Shown: in pieces, positions 42,665 through 50,450 of the stretch | Layout: the number at the start of each line of letters is the position of its first letter | Position numbering within the stretch: position 1 is the first letter of the stretch | Assembly (NCBI RefSeq): GCF_023101685.1 | Contig: NZ_CP082164.1 | Span: 3,224,001 to 3,288,000 of the forward strand | Length of the DNA: 64,000 nt | Source: Bradyrhizobium sp. 186 | Lineage (GTDB): Bacteria > Pseudomonadota > Alphaproteobacteria > Rhizobiales > Xanthobacteraceae | Reading direction: 5' to 3' | Made by a program: the position numbers and the translations under genes | Notes under the pieces: model-generated | Seen by the model: the letters and a program-made list of their open reading frames with translations, nothing else | Told to the model about the DNA's origin: nothing | Database searches by the model: none

Positions 42665-42756
42665 TTGACTCGTCGGGCAAAACACCGGCAGAATGACATC
42701 ATCGAGACCAGTGAGTTAAGCCCGCGCGGAGCAATCCGCCGCGGGCTTTTTCGTCG
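42665..42756 (+). repeat. Dispersed repeat, copy D (full length) with terminator hairpin
   Basis: TTGACTCGTCGGGCAAAACA, then CCGGCAGAATGACATCATCG, then a hairpin AGCCCGCG(CGGA-4-TCCG)C-CGCGGGCT followed by TTTTT (42719-42751). Differs from copy E at only a handful of positions across about 92 bp. Confidence 0.75.
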
Positions 42757-42856
42757 CCCGGCATCGAGCGTGATCGCCGTCACAGATCATATCGCCGAAA
42801 TTCTTCATGGTCTCGTTCATCGCTGTATCACGCAGCCCAACAACGGGACCACGAAA

Positions 42857-43111
42857 ATGAAATCCTCTCGCGTTTCTCTCCTGGCGTTCGCTGCCGTCGT
42901 CGGCTTGGTCACGCTTACCGCTTCCGCGAACTATTCTCCGGCTTCAGCCGGCCAGTTCGATTGGTTGAGCAACAAGGACTACGTGCATTGCCTCCAGTTG
43001 TTTGCCACTGGCGACTTCCTGACACCGGCGAATGCCACCAGCGCACAGCGTGCGGCGCTGCACGAAAAGGGGCGCCGCTACTGCAATCGCACTTACTACG
43101 GTCATGATTGA
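42857..43111 (+). CDS. Exported small protein, 84 residues
   Basis: Signal peptide (RVSLLAFAAVVGLVTLTASA) and a mature part of about 55 residues (SAGQFDWLSNKDYVHCLQLF, EKGRRYCNRTYYGHD) with two cysteines that could form one disulfide. Weak ribosome site. Sits just after repeat copy D. Not recognised. Confidence 0.6.
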   Translation: MKSSRVSLLAFAAVVGLVTLTASANYSPASAGQFDWLSNKDYVHCLQLFATGDFLTPANATSAQRAALHEKGRRYCNRTYYGHD

Positions 43112-43232
43112 TTTTCAGGACCTCGAGCAGGTTCCAGATTAAACGCAGGCTGAGCGGATCGTTCAGAAAGCGTTCACGCCGATCCACGTAATGACAGGCA
43201 ACCCATCGGGGGATGCAAGCATGAGGTGGACC

Positions 43233-43604
43233 ATGTCGAATTCCCAGAGCGCCTTCGACCCCGTAGGAACTGTCGTCGACTGGCTGGATGCCTGCCGTGA
43301 GCGGCGGCTCGCGGACTTGCTCGAACTCTACGACCATCAAGCGGAGCTCGGCTGCTGCGACGGCGGACGATACGGCGGACGATCGGGATTGCTCCGCTAC
43401 TGGATGCTCAAGCTGCAGAACGCCAGCGCGGGTGCATTCGTTCTCGATGAAATAGAGCCGGAAGGAAAGCGTGTCCGTCTTGACCATCGCGACCACGACG
43501 GCAATGCGGTGCGAACCAGATTCTGGTTCAATGACGTCGGAAAGATCGTGCGAACGATCTGCGTGCCTGTTGGAGCGAATGGCGCCTCGACAAAGGCGGC
43601 GTAG
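43233..43604 (+). CDS. NTF2/SnoaL-like small protein
   Basis: A 123-residue protein with the cone-shaped NTF2-like pattern: DPVGTVVDWLDACRERRLAD, LLELYDHQAELGCCDG, GRSGLLRYWMLKL and a final strand pair with VRTRFWFNDVGKIVRTICV. GAGG lies seven bases before ATG 43233; ATG 43221 is the alternative. The family covers isomerases, dehydratases and binding proteins; function not predictable. Flanked by repeat copies D and E. Confidence 0.65.
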   Translation: MSNSQSAFDPVGTVVDWLDACRERRLADLLELYDHQAELGCCDGGRYGGRSGLLRYWMLKLQNASAGAFVLDEIEPEGKRVRLDHRDHDGNAVRTRFWFNDVGKIVRTICVPVGANGASTKAA

Positions 43605-43626
43605 ACGGAAGATACCCTGAGTTTGG

Positions 43627-43719
43627 TTGACTTGTCGGGCAAAACACCGGCAGAATGACATCATCGAGACGAGTTAGTTGAGCCCGCGCGGAGCAATCCG
43701 CCGCGGGTTTTTTCGTCTC
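43627..43719 (+). repeat. Dispersed repeat, copy E (full length) with terminator hairpin
   Basis: TTGACTTGTCGGGCAAAACA, then CCGGCAGAATGACATCATCG, and a CCCGCG/CGCGGG hairpin with TTTTTT (43681-43713). The TTGACT box and CAGAAT 18 bp later have promoter-like spacing. Confidence 0.75.
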
Positions 43720-43908
43720 GGTTTGAGATCGGACGGCGGTCGCATTACGGCCACGCACTCGCACACATGGAGCGCCGATCGGCGCGCCGTCGTCCGAACC
43801 TTGGCCGTGCACGCGCGAACGTGCCAGCCCGCGTCGCGAGCCCCTCGCTCCGCGCCGCTGCGGTCCCCGGACGCCGAGATCGGACATTGGTACGAGCCGG
43901 ACAAGCTG

Positions 43909-44082
43909 ATGGGCTATTGCGTCGCGTTTTACTGCGCAAAACTCCTGGTCTGGGACAAGGTGCTCGGCTTCGGGTCGACGGACGCCTTGGCGGGATTTGC
44001 TGCGATCACGGCCAATCTCGTGGTCTCCTTCTATTTTGCCAAGCGCGGCTTCGAGAATGTTGCAAGGATCATCAAGCGGTGA
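43909..44082 (+). CDS. Holin-like small membrane protein, 57 residues
   Basis: From ATG 43909: MGYCVAFYCAKLLVWDKVLG then STDALAGFAAITANLVVSFY and AKRGFENVARIIKR: two hydrophobic helices and a basic tail, the plan of small phage holin-type proteins. The real start may lie upstream, as conserved-looking sequence (IGHWYEPDKL) precedes the ATG and no ribosome site is seen. The next gene overlaps its stop (GTGA). Confidence 0.5.
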   Translation: MGYCVAFYCAKLLVWDKVLGFGSTDALAGFAAITANLVVSFYFAKRGFENVARIIKR

Positions 44083-44378
44083 ACATGCCAGACGAAGAAA
44101 TCAGGGCGATCGTTGCCGAGACACTGGCCGAACAGCACAGGCTTCAGCAGGAGAGCATCGAGACCATCGTGTTGAAAGCCGTGGCATCTGTGCTGGCGTC
44201 GTTTGGAATCGAAGAAGATGATCGAAAAGAACTCAGAGCGGATTTCCAGCACTTGCGGCGTTGGCGGAAGAGCGTGGAACAGGCGCAGAGCTACACAGTC
44301 AAGGCCGTGATCACGGTGATTACCGCCGGTCTGATGGGTGCCGTCGGGCTCGGCGTCAGGGTCGTATTGAGCAAATGA
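44079..44378 (+). CDS. Phage-type small membrane protein, 99 residues
   Basis: Acidic coiled N-terminal part (MPDEEIRAIVAETLAEQHRL, ESIETIVLKAVASVLASFGI), a linker (LRADFQHLRRWRKSVEQA) and a C-terminal membrane helix (VKAVITVITAGLMGAVGLGV). GTG at 44079 overlaps the preceding stop; AAGGA lies ten bases before it; ATG at 44085 is the alternative. Similar proteins accompany holins in prophages and gene-transfer clusters of this group. Role unproven. Confidence 0.6.
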   Translation: MNMPDEEIRAIVAETLAEQHRLQQESIETIVLKAVASVLASFGIEEDDRKELRADFQHLRRWRKSVEQAQSYTVKAVITVITAGLMGAVGLGVRVVLSK

Positions 44379-44440
44379 CCCCACGGCGACGAGGTCGCCG
44401 CGCTCGTGCTCGCGTTCATTCTTCGTCGATGGGCCATCGC

Positions 44441-44902
44441 ATGTACAGAATTCGTATCGTCGATGCGAACGACGATGATATCGCCGAGAGCTTAGCCGAT
44501 CTACATCGGCTGACGTTTTTCGATGCCGCGACCCTGCCACAGTTCGAGCTTGGAGCGTGGTGGCTTGCCTATCACGATCACGACGCGGTGGCGTTTGCCG
44601 GCGTTGTGCCATCAACCCACGCGCGAAAGAGCGGGTACTTTTGTCGGGCCGCGGTCTTACCACGGCATTGGGGGCGGGGACTTCAATTCAGGTTGATGAG
44701 GGCGATAGAGGCGAGGGGGCGGCGTATGGGACAGTATCGTCTCGGATACGACCGACAATCCAGTGTCCGCCAGCAACTTCATCCGGGCGGGCTATCGGCT
44801 CTACGAACCAGATATGCCCTGGGCCTGGTCGAACACCCCTATTGGCGAAAAGCGGCTGCGCTGAGCGAGGGATCGGAGTTTCCCGTGACACGGAACGGCT
44901 GA
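44441..44902 (+). pseudogene. GNAT acetyltransferase with two compensating frameshifts
   Basis: The frame is open for 153 codons, starting MYRIRIVDANDDDIAESLAD and including VLPRHWGRGLQFRLMRAIEA, the acetyl-CoA-binding region. After about residue 95 the read frame (MGQYRLGYDRQSS...) makes no family sense, whereas the +1 frame gives VWDSIVSDTTDNPVSASNF and IRAGYRLYEPDMPWAWSNT, the expected GNAT continuation. The original frame resumes at PYWRKA, the family C-terminus. So a base was gained near 44725 and one lost near 44838. The protein as encoded has a scrambled segment of about 37 residues and is probably inactive, unless the sequence contains errors. Confidence 0.7.
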
Positions 44903-44949
44903 ATGGTCCGAGGCGTGGCGCAGTGTCGGTATACCCCAGAATGTCCAAA

Positions 44950-44982
44950 GGCTCGGCAGCTTGACGGCTGCCGAGCCTTTTT
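44950..44982 (+). terminator. Rho-independent terminator
   Basis: GGCTCGGCAGC-6-GCTGCCGAGCC, 11 perfect pairs, then TTTTT. Separates the phage-type remnant from the catabolic island. Confidence 0.85.
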
Positions 44983-45093
44983 GCGTTTTGGGGCGAGGTG
45001 AGTGGGGCACTTGCGAAGTCGGCGGCGTCAGGCTTTAAGTTTGCTTATGCAGGAAATTCGGCGGTCACAAGCCGATGTAAGGGAGCTCTAAAG

Positions 45094-46362
45094 ATGTCCA
45101 CCAAGCCTCAATTGCCGGAACGTGCGCCGCGGGCGGCGGGAGGGACAACTGCACTTGATGGTCTGCTGGTTGTCGATTTCACGCGTGTGGTGGCCGGCCC
45201 CGCCTGCACGCAGACGCTTGCCGATTTCGGCGCGCACGTTATCAAAATCGAGAATGCAGACGGTGGCGACGACACGCGCGCTTATGAGCACGCCGAAATC
45301 GGCGGCGAGAGCGCCGCCTATCTCAGCCTGAACCGCAACAAGCGCGGCATCGCGCTCGACCTTGCCGTCCCGGAAGCGCGTGAGATCGCGCGGGATCTGA
45401 TCCGCAAGGCGGATGTGGTCGTGGAGAATTTTTCGAGCGGCGTCATGAAGAAATTCGGCCTCGACTACGAGGCGGTCGCACCACTGAATCCTCGGCTGGT
45501 CTATTGCTCGATCTCGGCTTATGGACGCACCGGACCGTTCTCTTCCCGCCCCGGTTTCGATCCCATCACGCAAGCCGAAAGCGGCTTCATGTCGCTTAAC
45601 GGGTTTGCCGATGGCCCGGCGGTTCGTACCGGCCCACCCATCGTGGACATGGCAACGGGTATGTCAGCGTGCAATGCCATCCTGCTGGCCCTGCTGGCGC
45701 GGGATCGGCTCGGCCGCGGGCAGCATGTCGAGGTCGCCCTCTTTGACATCGCCATGGCGATGACCGGCTTCTACGGCATGGCCTATCTGATCAACGGCGA
45801 GAACCCCGGCCGGTTCGGCAATTCGCCGAGCGGATCTCCTACCGTCGGTGTCTACGAAGCATCCGACGGACCGCTCTACATGGCTTGCGCCAACGATCGG
45901 CTCTATCGCCGACTGGTGGTCGAGGTGTTGAATCGGCCTGGTCTCATCACCGATCCGCAATTTGCCACGCGAAAGGCGCGGTCGGAAAACAAGGAACTCC
46001 TGCGGGCAGCCATCGCGGAGGTGTTTGCGGGCGATACCCTCGAGAATTGGATGATGAAGATGAAGCTGGCCAATATTCCGGTCGGTTATCTCCGCACCGT
46101 CGAAGAGGGCTTTAATGCACCCGAAGCGCGCGAGCGCCATCGCCTGAGCCAGATTCCGCACCCCACGGCGGAATGGGTCCCGAATATCGAGCCTCCGATC
46201 AACATGAGCTTGACCGGAGCGGTTGATCCCGTGGCTGCGCCGCTGTTGGGCGAGCATACCGAGGGTGTCTTGCTCGAGACCCTTGGTTACGATGAGCGTC
46301 GGATTGCGACGTTGGTCGAGAAGGGAGCTTTTGGATTGCGCAAAACCGCGACATCGGTCTGA
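45094..46362 (+). CDS. CaiB/BaiF family (class III) CoA-transferase
   Basis: A 422-residue type III CoA-transferase that moves CoA between carboxylic acids (formyl-CoA:oxalate transferase and relatives). Family features: LLVVDFTRVVAGPACTQTLADFGAHVIKIE, SLNRNKRGIALDLAVPEAREIARDLI, DVVVENFSSGVMKKFGLDY, SAYGRTGPFSSRPGFDP and GMSACNAILLALLAR. The catalytic Asp is probably in the GPPIVDMATG segment. GGGAG precedes ATG 45094. First gene of the catabolic island; it may activate the imported acid or recycle CoA. Confidence 0.9.
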   Translation: MSTKPQLPERAPRAAGGTTALDGLLVVDFTRVVAGPACTQTLADFGAHVIKIENADGGDDTRAYEHAEIGGESAAYLSLNRNKRGIALDLAVPEAREIARDLIRKADVVVENFSSGVMKKFGLDYEAVAPLNPRLVYCSISAYGRTGPFSSRPGFDPITQAESGFMSLNGFADGPAVRTGPPIVDMATGMSACNAILLALLARDRLGRGQHVEVALFDIAMAMTGFYGMAYLINGENPGRFGNSPSGSPTVGVYEASDGPLYMACANDRLYRRLVVEVLNRPGLITDPQFATRKARSENKELLRAAIAEVFAGDTLENWMMKMKLANIPVGYLRTVEEGFNAPEARERHRLSQIPHPTAEWVPNIEPPINMSLTGAVDPVAAPLLGEHTEGVLLETLGYDERRIATLVEKGAFGLRKTATSV

Positions 46363-46474
46363 ACCGCACAGCGCGCTCCGATCACGGGCAATGGTTGGCA
46401 GGGTCCGTTAACACCGCATTCGCTTGATTTGGCCAGGTTCCCGCCGCATAACTGTGTGAGAACGAGGGACACGA

Positions 46475-47704
46475 ATGGCGCCTGGTCAAAAGCCGAGCAT
46501 GGGCCAGCCGACGGGGGCGGACTCCGGCGAACGCGCCTATGCGGCGTTGATCGCAAGAGCCCGGGCGCTCCTGCCGCAATTGCGGGAGCGGGCGGCCCGG
46601 ACCGAAGAGCTGCGGCACCTGCCACCGGAGACCGAGCGCGACCTGCACGATGCCGGCCTGTTCCGCATGCTCCAACCGAAACGCATTGGCGGCGCCGAGC
46701 TCGACTATGTGGCCTTGATCGATTGCGCCGAGTTGCTCGGACAGGCGGATGCATCCGTTGCATGGAATCTCACCAATCTGGCGAGCCACCACTGGATGCT
46801 CGGGATGTTCGAGCAGAAGGCGCAGGATTTGATCTGGGAGAAGGATCCGGACGCGCTGATCGCGTCGTCGTTCATCTTTCCTGCCGGCCGCGCCACGAGG
46901 GTCGAGGGCGGATACCGGCTGCGCGGAAGCTGGCCGTTCTCTTCGGGCGTCGCCTCCTGCGAATGGAACATGCTCGCAAGCGTGGTCTACTCTGACGACG
47001 AGGCAGATGGCATCGAATATCGAATCTTTCTGCTGCCTAAGGCCGACTACAAGATTCTCGATACCTGGAACGTCACCGGGCTCCGCGGCACCGGATCGTC
47101 TGACGTGGAGGTCCGGGAAGCTTTCGTGCCCGACCATATGACCGTTGCCGTCGGCGATCTCGCTGGCGGTCCGACACCGGGAAGCAAGGTCAATCCCAAT
47201 CCGCTATATGCGTTACCCGTGTTCTCGCTATTTCCGTACGTTCTGTCCGGCGTCGCGCTCGGGAATGCGCAGGCGTGCCTGGACGACTACGCGGAGGTCG
47301 TACGTCATCGCATCTCGACCTATAATCGCGCCAAGCTTAGCGACTTTCAAAGCACGCAGATCAAGATCGCGGAGGCCTCGGCCAAGATCGATGCTGCACG
47401 CCTGATCATGCGTTCGGCCTGTATCGATGCCATGGAGGATGCCCGACGAAGTCACATTCCCGGAATCGCAATCAAGACCAGATACCGGCGCGACGGGGCT
47501 TTTTCGGTGAACCTGTGCACGGATGCAGTCTCGATGCTCTTTGCGGCGAGCGGGGCGCGCGGCCTGTTCACGACGGGTGTGTTGCAGCGGCAGTTCCGCG
47601 ATGCGCACGCGATCAACTCGCATCTCGCGTTCAACTTCGATGCGGCCGGGACCAACTATGGACGTGTGGCGCTTGGCCTGCCGTCCGAGAATCTCACGCT
47701 GTGA
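46475..47704 (+). CDS. Flavin-dependent monooxygenase, oxygenase component (acyl-CoA dehydrogenase fold)
   Basis: A 409-residue group D flavoprotein monooxygenase of the HpaC2/HsaA/DszC type, which uses reduced flavin from a separate reductase to hydroxylate an aromatic ring. Seen: N-terminal helical domain (LRERAARTEELRHLPPETERDLHDAGLFRML), QADASVAWNL, GSWPFSSGVASCEWNML, TGLRGTGSSDVEV and the late helical bundle ending GRVALGLPSENLTL. The next gene, 9 bp on, is a flavin reductase, making a two-component system. A plain acyl-CoA dehydrogenase is less likely because the catalytic Glu region is not apparent and the reductase is adjacent. Confidence 0.84.
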   Translation: MAPGQKPSMGQPTGADSGERAYAALIARARALLPQLRERAARTEELRHLPPETERDLHDAGLFRMLQPKRIGGAELDYVALIDCAELLGQADASVAWNLTNLASHHWMLGMFEQKAQDLIWEKDPDALIASSFIFPAGRATRVEGGYRLRGSWPFSSGVASCEWNMLASVVYSDDEADGIEYRIFLLPKADYKILDTWNVTGLRGTGSSDVEVREAFVPDHMTVAVGDLAGGPTPGSKVNPNPLYALPVFSLFPYVLSGVALGNAQACLDDYAEVVRHRISTYNRAKLSDFQSTQIKIAEASAKIDAARLIMRSACIDAMEDARRSHIPGIAIKTRYRRDGAFSVNLCTDAVSMLFAASGARGLFTTGVLQRQFRDAHAINSHLAFNFDAAGTNYGRVALGLPSENLTL

Positions 47705-47713
47705 GGCCGGCCG

Positions 47714-48277
47714 ATGAATGATCTGCCGAAGCAGCCGGCCGCTCCTGATCCAGCCAACGAATTCGCGAGTGACAGCTCGTCGATCGATCCACGCGATTTT
47801 CGCAACGCACTCGGCACTTATGCAACGGGCGTGACGATCATCACGGCCGCAGCTCCTGATGGGAAGCCCTACGGGCTGACGTGCAACTCGTTCGCCTCGG
47901 TGTCGCTGAATCCTCCACTGGTTCTGTGGAGCCTCGTCGTCTATTCCTCCAGCCTGATCGTATTTCAGAACGCTAGCCATTTCACCGTCAACGTGCTTGG
48001 CGCTTCGCAACAAGCGCTGGCCAACGAATTCGCAAAATCGTCCGATGACAAATTCAATGGGATTGACTGGAGCCCAGGGCTCGGAAGCGCTCCGGTGCTC
48101 GCCGAAAGTGTCGCTAATTTTCAGTGCCGATCCGTCAATCGCTACTATGGCGGCGATCACGTGATCTTTCTCGGCGCTGTTGAGGCCTACACTTACAATA
48201 CGAAAGAGCCGCTGCTCTTCGCGCGGGGGAAGTTTGGCCGGTTCCTGGCAGACGATGAACGCAAGACCTCACCGTAA
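47714..48277 (+). CDS. Flavin reductase component of the two-component monooxygenase
   Basis: A 187-residue NAD(P)H:flavin oxidoreductase with split-barrel FMN-binding fold. Typical motifs: DFRNALGTYATGVTIITA, GLTCNSFASVSLNPPLVLWS, FTVNVLGASQQALANEFAKS and GDHVIFLGAVEAY. Supplies FMNH2 or FADH2 to the oxygenase encoded just upstream. GAGG before the ATG. The N-terminal 25 residues are a hydrophilic extension. Confidence 0.9.
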   Translation: MNDLPKQPAAPDPANEFASDSSSIDPRDFRNALGTYATGVTIITAAAPDGKPYGLTCNSFASVSLNPPLVLWSLVVYSSSLIVFQNASHFTVNVLGASQQALANEFAKSSDDKFNGIDWSPGLGSAPVLAESVANFQCRSVNRYYGGDHVIFLGAVEAYTYNTKEPLLFARGKFGRFLADDERKTSP

Positions 48278-48302
48278 CGCGCTTCAAGTCGCGCTCGACG
48301 GC

Positions 48303-49211
48303 TCAACGCTCTTCCGCTGAAAGCTTGTAGATCTCCAGCGCGTCCGCTTCCGCGCCTCGCGCGACCTTAGCCAACCTGAAAAGTTGTCCCGCAAGCGTAG
48401 CCATTGGCACCGGCGTCGACGTCGCGTGGGCGACATCGGCGACCGTATCAAGGTCCTTGAGCATCGTAGCGATGTGACCAAGTGGTGGTGAGTGAATGCC
48501 TTGGGCCATCCGCGGCACGAAGAGCTGAAGTGGAATGGAATCCGCAAAGCCGCCGGCAAGCGCTTCGGGCAATCGATTGGCATCAATACCGGCGTTGACG
48601 GCAAGGCGTGTTGCCTCGGCAAGGACGGCCATCGCGCATCCGACGATCACCTGGTTGCAGAGCTTTGTGGTCTGGCCGGCGCCGGTGGGACCCATGTGGG
48701 TGAACCTGCGTGCCATGGCCAGCACGTAGGGCCGGACCCTCGCGATGTCACCAGCTTCTCCGCCGGCCATGATGGCAAGTGTCCCTTCCTCGGCGCCCTT
48801 GGTGCCGCCGGAGACCGGCGCATCAATCCAGCCCGTGCCGTTCGCGTCTTTCAGACGCGTTGCGAGTTCGCGCGCGGCATCGGGGTGAATCGACGAGAAG
48901 TCGACCACGAGTTTGCCTGTGCCGTGAGCCGCAGAAAGGCCTTCGGGGCCGAAAAGCACCTCTTCCACCGCAGCGGCATCCGTCACGCACATGAACACGA
49001 TGTCCGAGTTCGCCAGGACGTCGCGCGGCGTGGCGGCGCGCTTCGCGCCTGCCTCGACGAGTGGTGTCACCTTGCCGAGCGAGCGGTTCCAGACGGTGAC
49101 CTGATGACCGGCCTTGAGCAGGCGCCCGGTCATCGGCGTTCCCATCAGTCCAAGGCCGAGATAGCCGAGCCTCTCGACGCCTTGCGGGTTTGCCCTGTTC
49201 GCATCAGCCAT
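48303..49211 (-). CDS. NAD(P)-dependent beta-hydroxyacid dehydrogenase (HIBADH/GarR family)
   Basis: A 302-residue dehydrogenase of the 3-hydroxyisobutyrate/tartronate-semialdehyde reductase family. Rossmann motif LGYLGLGLMGTPM at the N-terminus, substrate-site DAPVSGGTKGAEEGTLAIMAGG, and the catalytic lysine in GAGQTTKLCNQ. AAGGAGG lies before ATG 49211. It is convergent with the flavin reductase gene and divergent from the transporter operon. Likely reduces or oxidises a C3-C4 hydroxyacid arising late in the pathway; exact substrate unknown. Confidence 0.86.
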   Translation of the reverse strand: MADANRANPQGVERLGYLGLGLMGTPMTGRLLKAGHQVTVWNRSLGKVTPLVEAGAKRAATPRDVLANSDIVFMCVTDAAAVEEVLFGPEGLSAAHGTGKLVVDFSSIHPDAARELATRLKDANGTGWIDAPVSGGTKGAEEGTLAIMAGGEAGDIARVRPYVLAMARRFTHMGPTGAGQTTKLCNQVIVGCAMAVLAEATRLAVNAGIDANRLPEALAGGFADSIPLQLFVPRMAQGIHSPPLGHIATMLKDLDTVADVAHATSTPVPMATLAGQLFRLAKVARGAEADALEIYKLSAEER

Positions 49212-49315
49212 AGGTTGCCTCCTTATGCCGCGGCGCGACGCCGCGCGGACCGCCGCCATACCATACATCGCGTGTCCCACGGCGAAACCGGGCTGGCTTG
49301 CATGGCTTGCCTGAT

Positions 49316-49333
49316 TGTTTGAACCATGAAACA
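49316..49333. promoter_or_regulatory. Inverted repeat in the divergent gap before the transporter operon
   Basis: TGTTT-8-AAACA lies about 57 bases upstream of the binding-protein ATG in the 178-base gap shared with the dehydrogenase gene. Possible regulator site; short arms, so weak. Confidence 0.3.
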
Positions 49334-49389
49334 TTTGGGTCGGTCGGGTTGGTGGCGCCGGTCGGCGCTGGAGCAACGGAGTGGGCACA

Positions 49390-50373
49390 ATGCGAACGGT
49401 TTCGAGGTGGATGCTGGCATTGGGGGCGGTGGCGGCCATGATGGCGAGCGCAACCCCGTTGCGGGCACAGCAGACGATCCGCGTCGGCTGGACGATCCCC
49501 GCCGAGGAATCCAAATACTGGATGATGCGCAGGCCGGCCGAATTCCCCGCTATCGGCAAGACCTACAACATCGAATGGACCCAATTCCAAGGCACTGCGC
49601 CTATGACCCAGGCGCTTGCGGCTGGCGCACTGGATTGTGCGACGCAGGCGCCGCTGTCGCTCGCCAATGGCGTGGTTGGTGGCAACCTGAAGGCCTACAT
49701 TGTGGCGCAGCACGTATTCGAGAAGCCGGGCGGCTTCTCGGTCTACTGGGCGGTCATGGATGACTCGCCGATCAAGACGATTGCCGACCTCAAGGGCAAG
49801 ACGGTCGGGATTTCGGTAATCGGCGGCGGGACGCAAGGGCCTTTCAACCTGCTTCTGAAGCAGAACGGCGTAGATCCGGCCAAGGATATCAAGCTCGTTG
49901 AGGTCGGCTTTGCCGTCTCGGAAGACGCTCTGCGCCAGGGCCGCGTCGATGCGGTCAACATGAACCAGCCGTTTGCCGCGCGCGCAGAGGCGAAAGGTGG
50001 CACCCGGAAGCTGTTCTTGCTGTCGCAGGCCATGCCGAACATCGTCCACATCCTGGAAGCCTGCCGTGCAGATTTCGTCGACAAGAACCCGGAGTTGGTC
50101 AAGGCCTACGTCCGCGACATCACCTCGGGGATGAAGAAGGCGCTGGCGAACCGCGAAGAGACCTTGAAGGTCGTGTCCGAGGTGCTGAAGGCGCCCGTTC
50201 CGGTGCTCGAGACCTATCTGCTCAAGGACAATGATTTCGGTCGCGACCCGGGTGCGGCGCCGAATTTCCCCGCGATCCAGAAGATGCTGGACATCTACGC
50301 GGAGACGGGAATGCTGCCGAAGCTGGATGTCGCTCAGTTCAAGCATCCGACGATCGTCGCGCCGCTGCAATAG
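49390..50373 (+). CDS. ABC transporter substrate-binding protein (SsuA/TauA/NMT1 type)
   Basis: Periplasmic receptor of 327 residues. Signal peptide ([22 protein letters not shown]), then [40 protein letters not shown] (the typical loop of the family), [20 protein letters not shown] and [24 protein letters not shown] before ATG 49390; GTG 49381 is the alternative. Family members bind sulfonates, nitrate, thiamine precursors or aromatic acids; here an aromatic or heteroaromatic acid is inferred from the ring-cleaving enzyme in the same run of genes. Confidence 0.86.
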   Translation: MRTVSRWMLALGAVAAMMASATPLRAQQTIRVGWTIPAEESKYWMMRRPAEFPAIGKTYNIEWTQFQGTAPMTQALAAGALDCATQAPLSLANGVVGGNLKAYIVAQHVFEKPGGFSVYWAVMDDSPIKTIADLKGKTVGISVIGGGTQGPFNLLLKQNGVDPAKDIKLVEVGFAVSEDALRQGRVDAVNMNQPFAARAEAKGGTRKLFLLSQAMPNIVHILEACRADFVDKNPELVKAYVRDITSGMKKALANREETLKVVSEVLKAPVPVLETYLLKDNDFGRDPGAAPNFPAIQKMLDIYAETGMLPKLDVAQFKHPTIVAPLQ

Positions 50374-50450
50374 GCGATCGAGCCGTTGTCCGAACAAAGA
50401 GATCGCCGCGCTCCGGCCCGTCCGGGACGTCGCGTGAAGATGATGCAAGC

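Noticed and set aside
37951..43887. Several minus-strand frames sharing a CRCFARRVKL-like peptide
   Set aside because: The shared peptide is only the dispersed repeat translated; it explains the similarity without a protein family.
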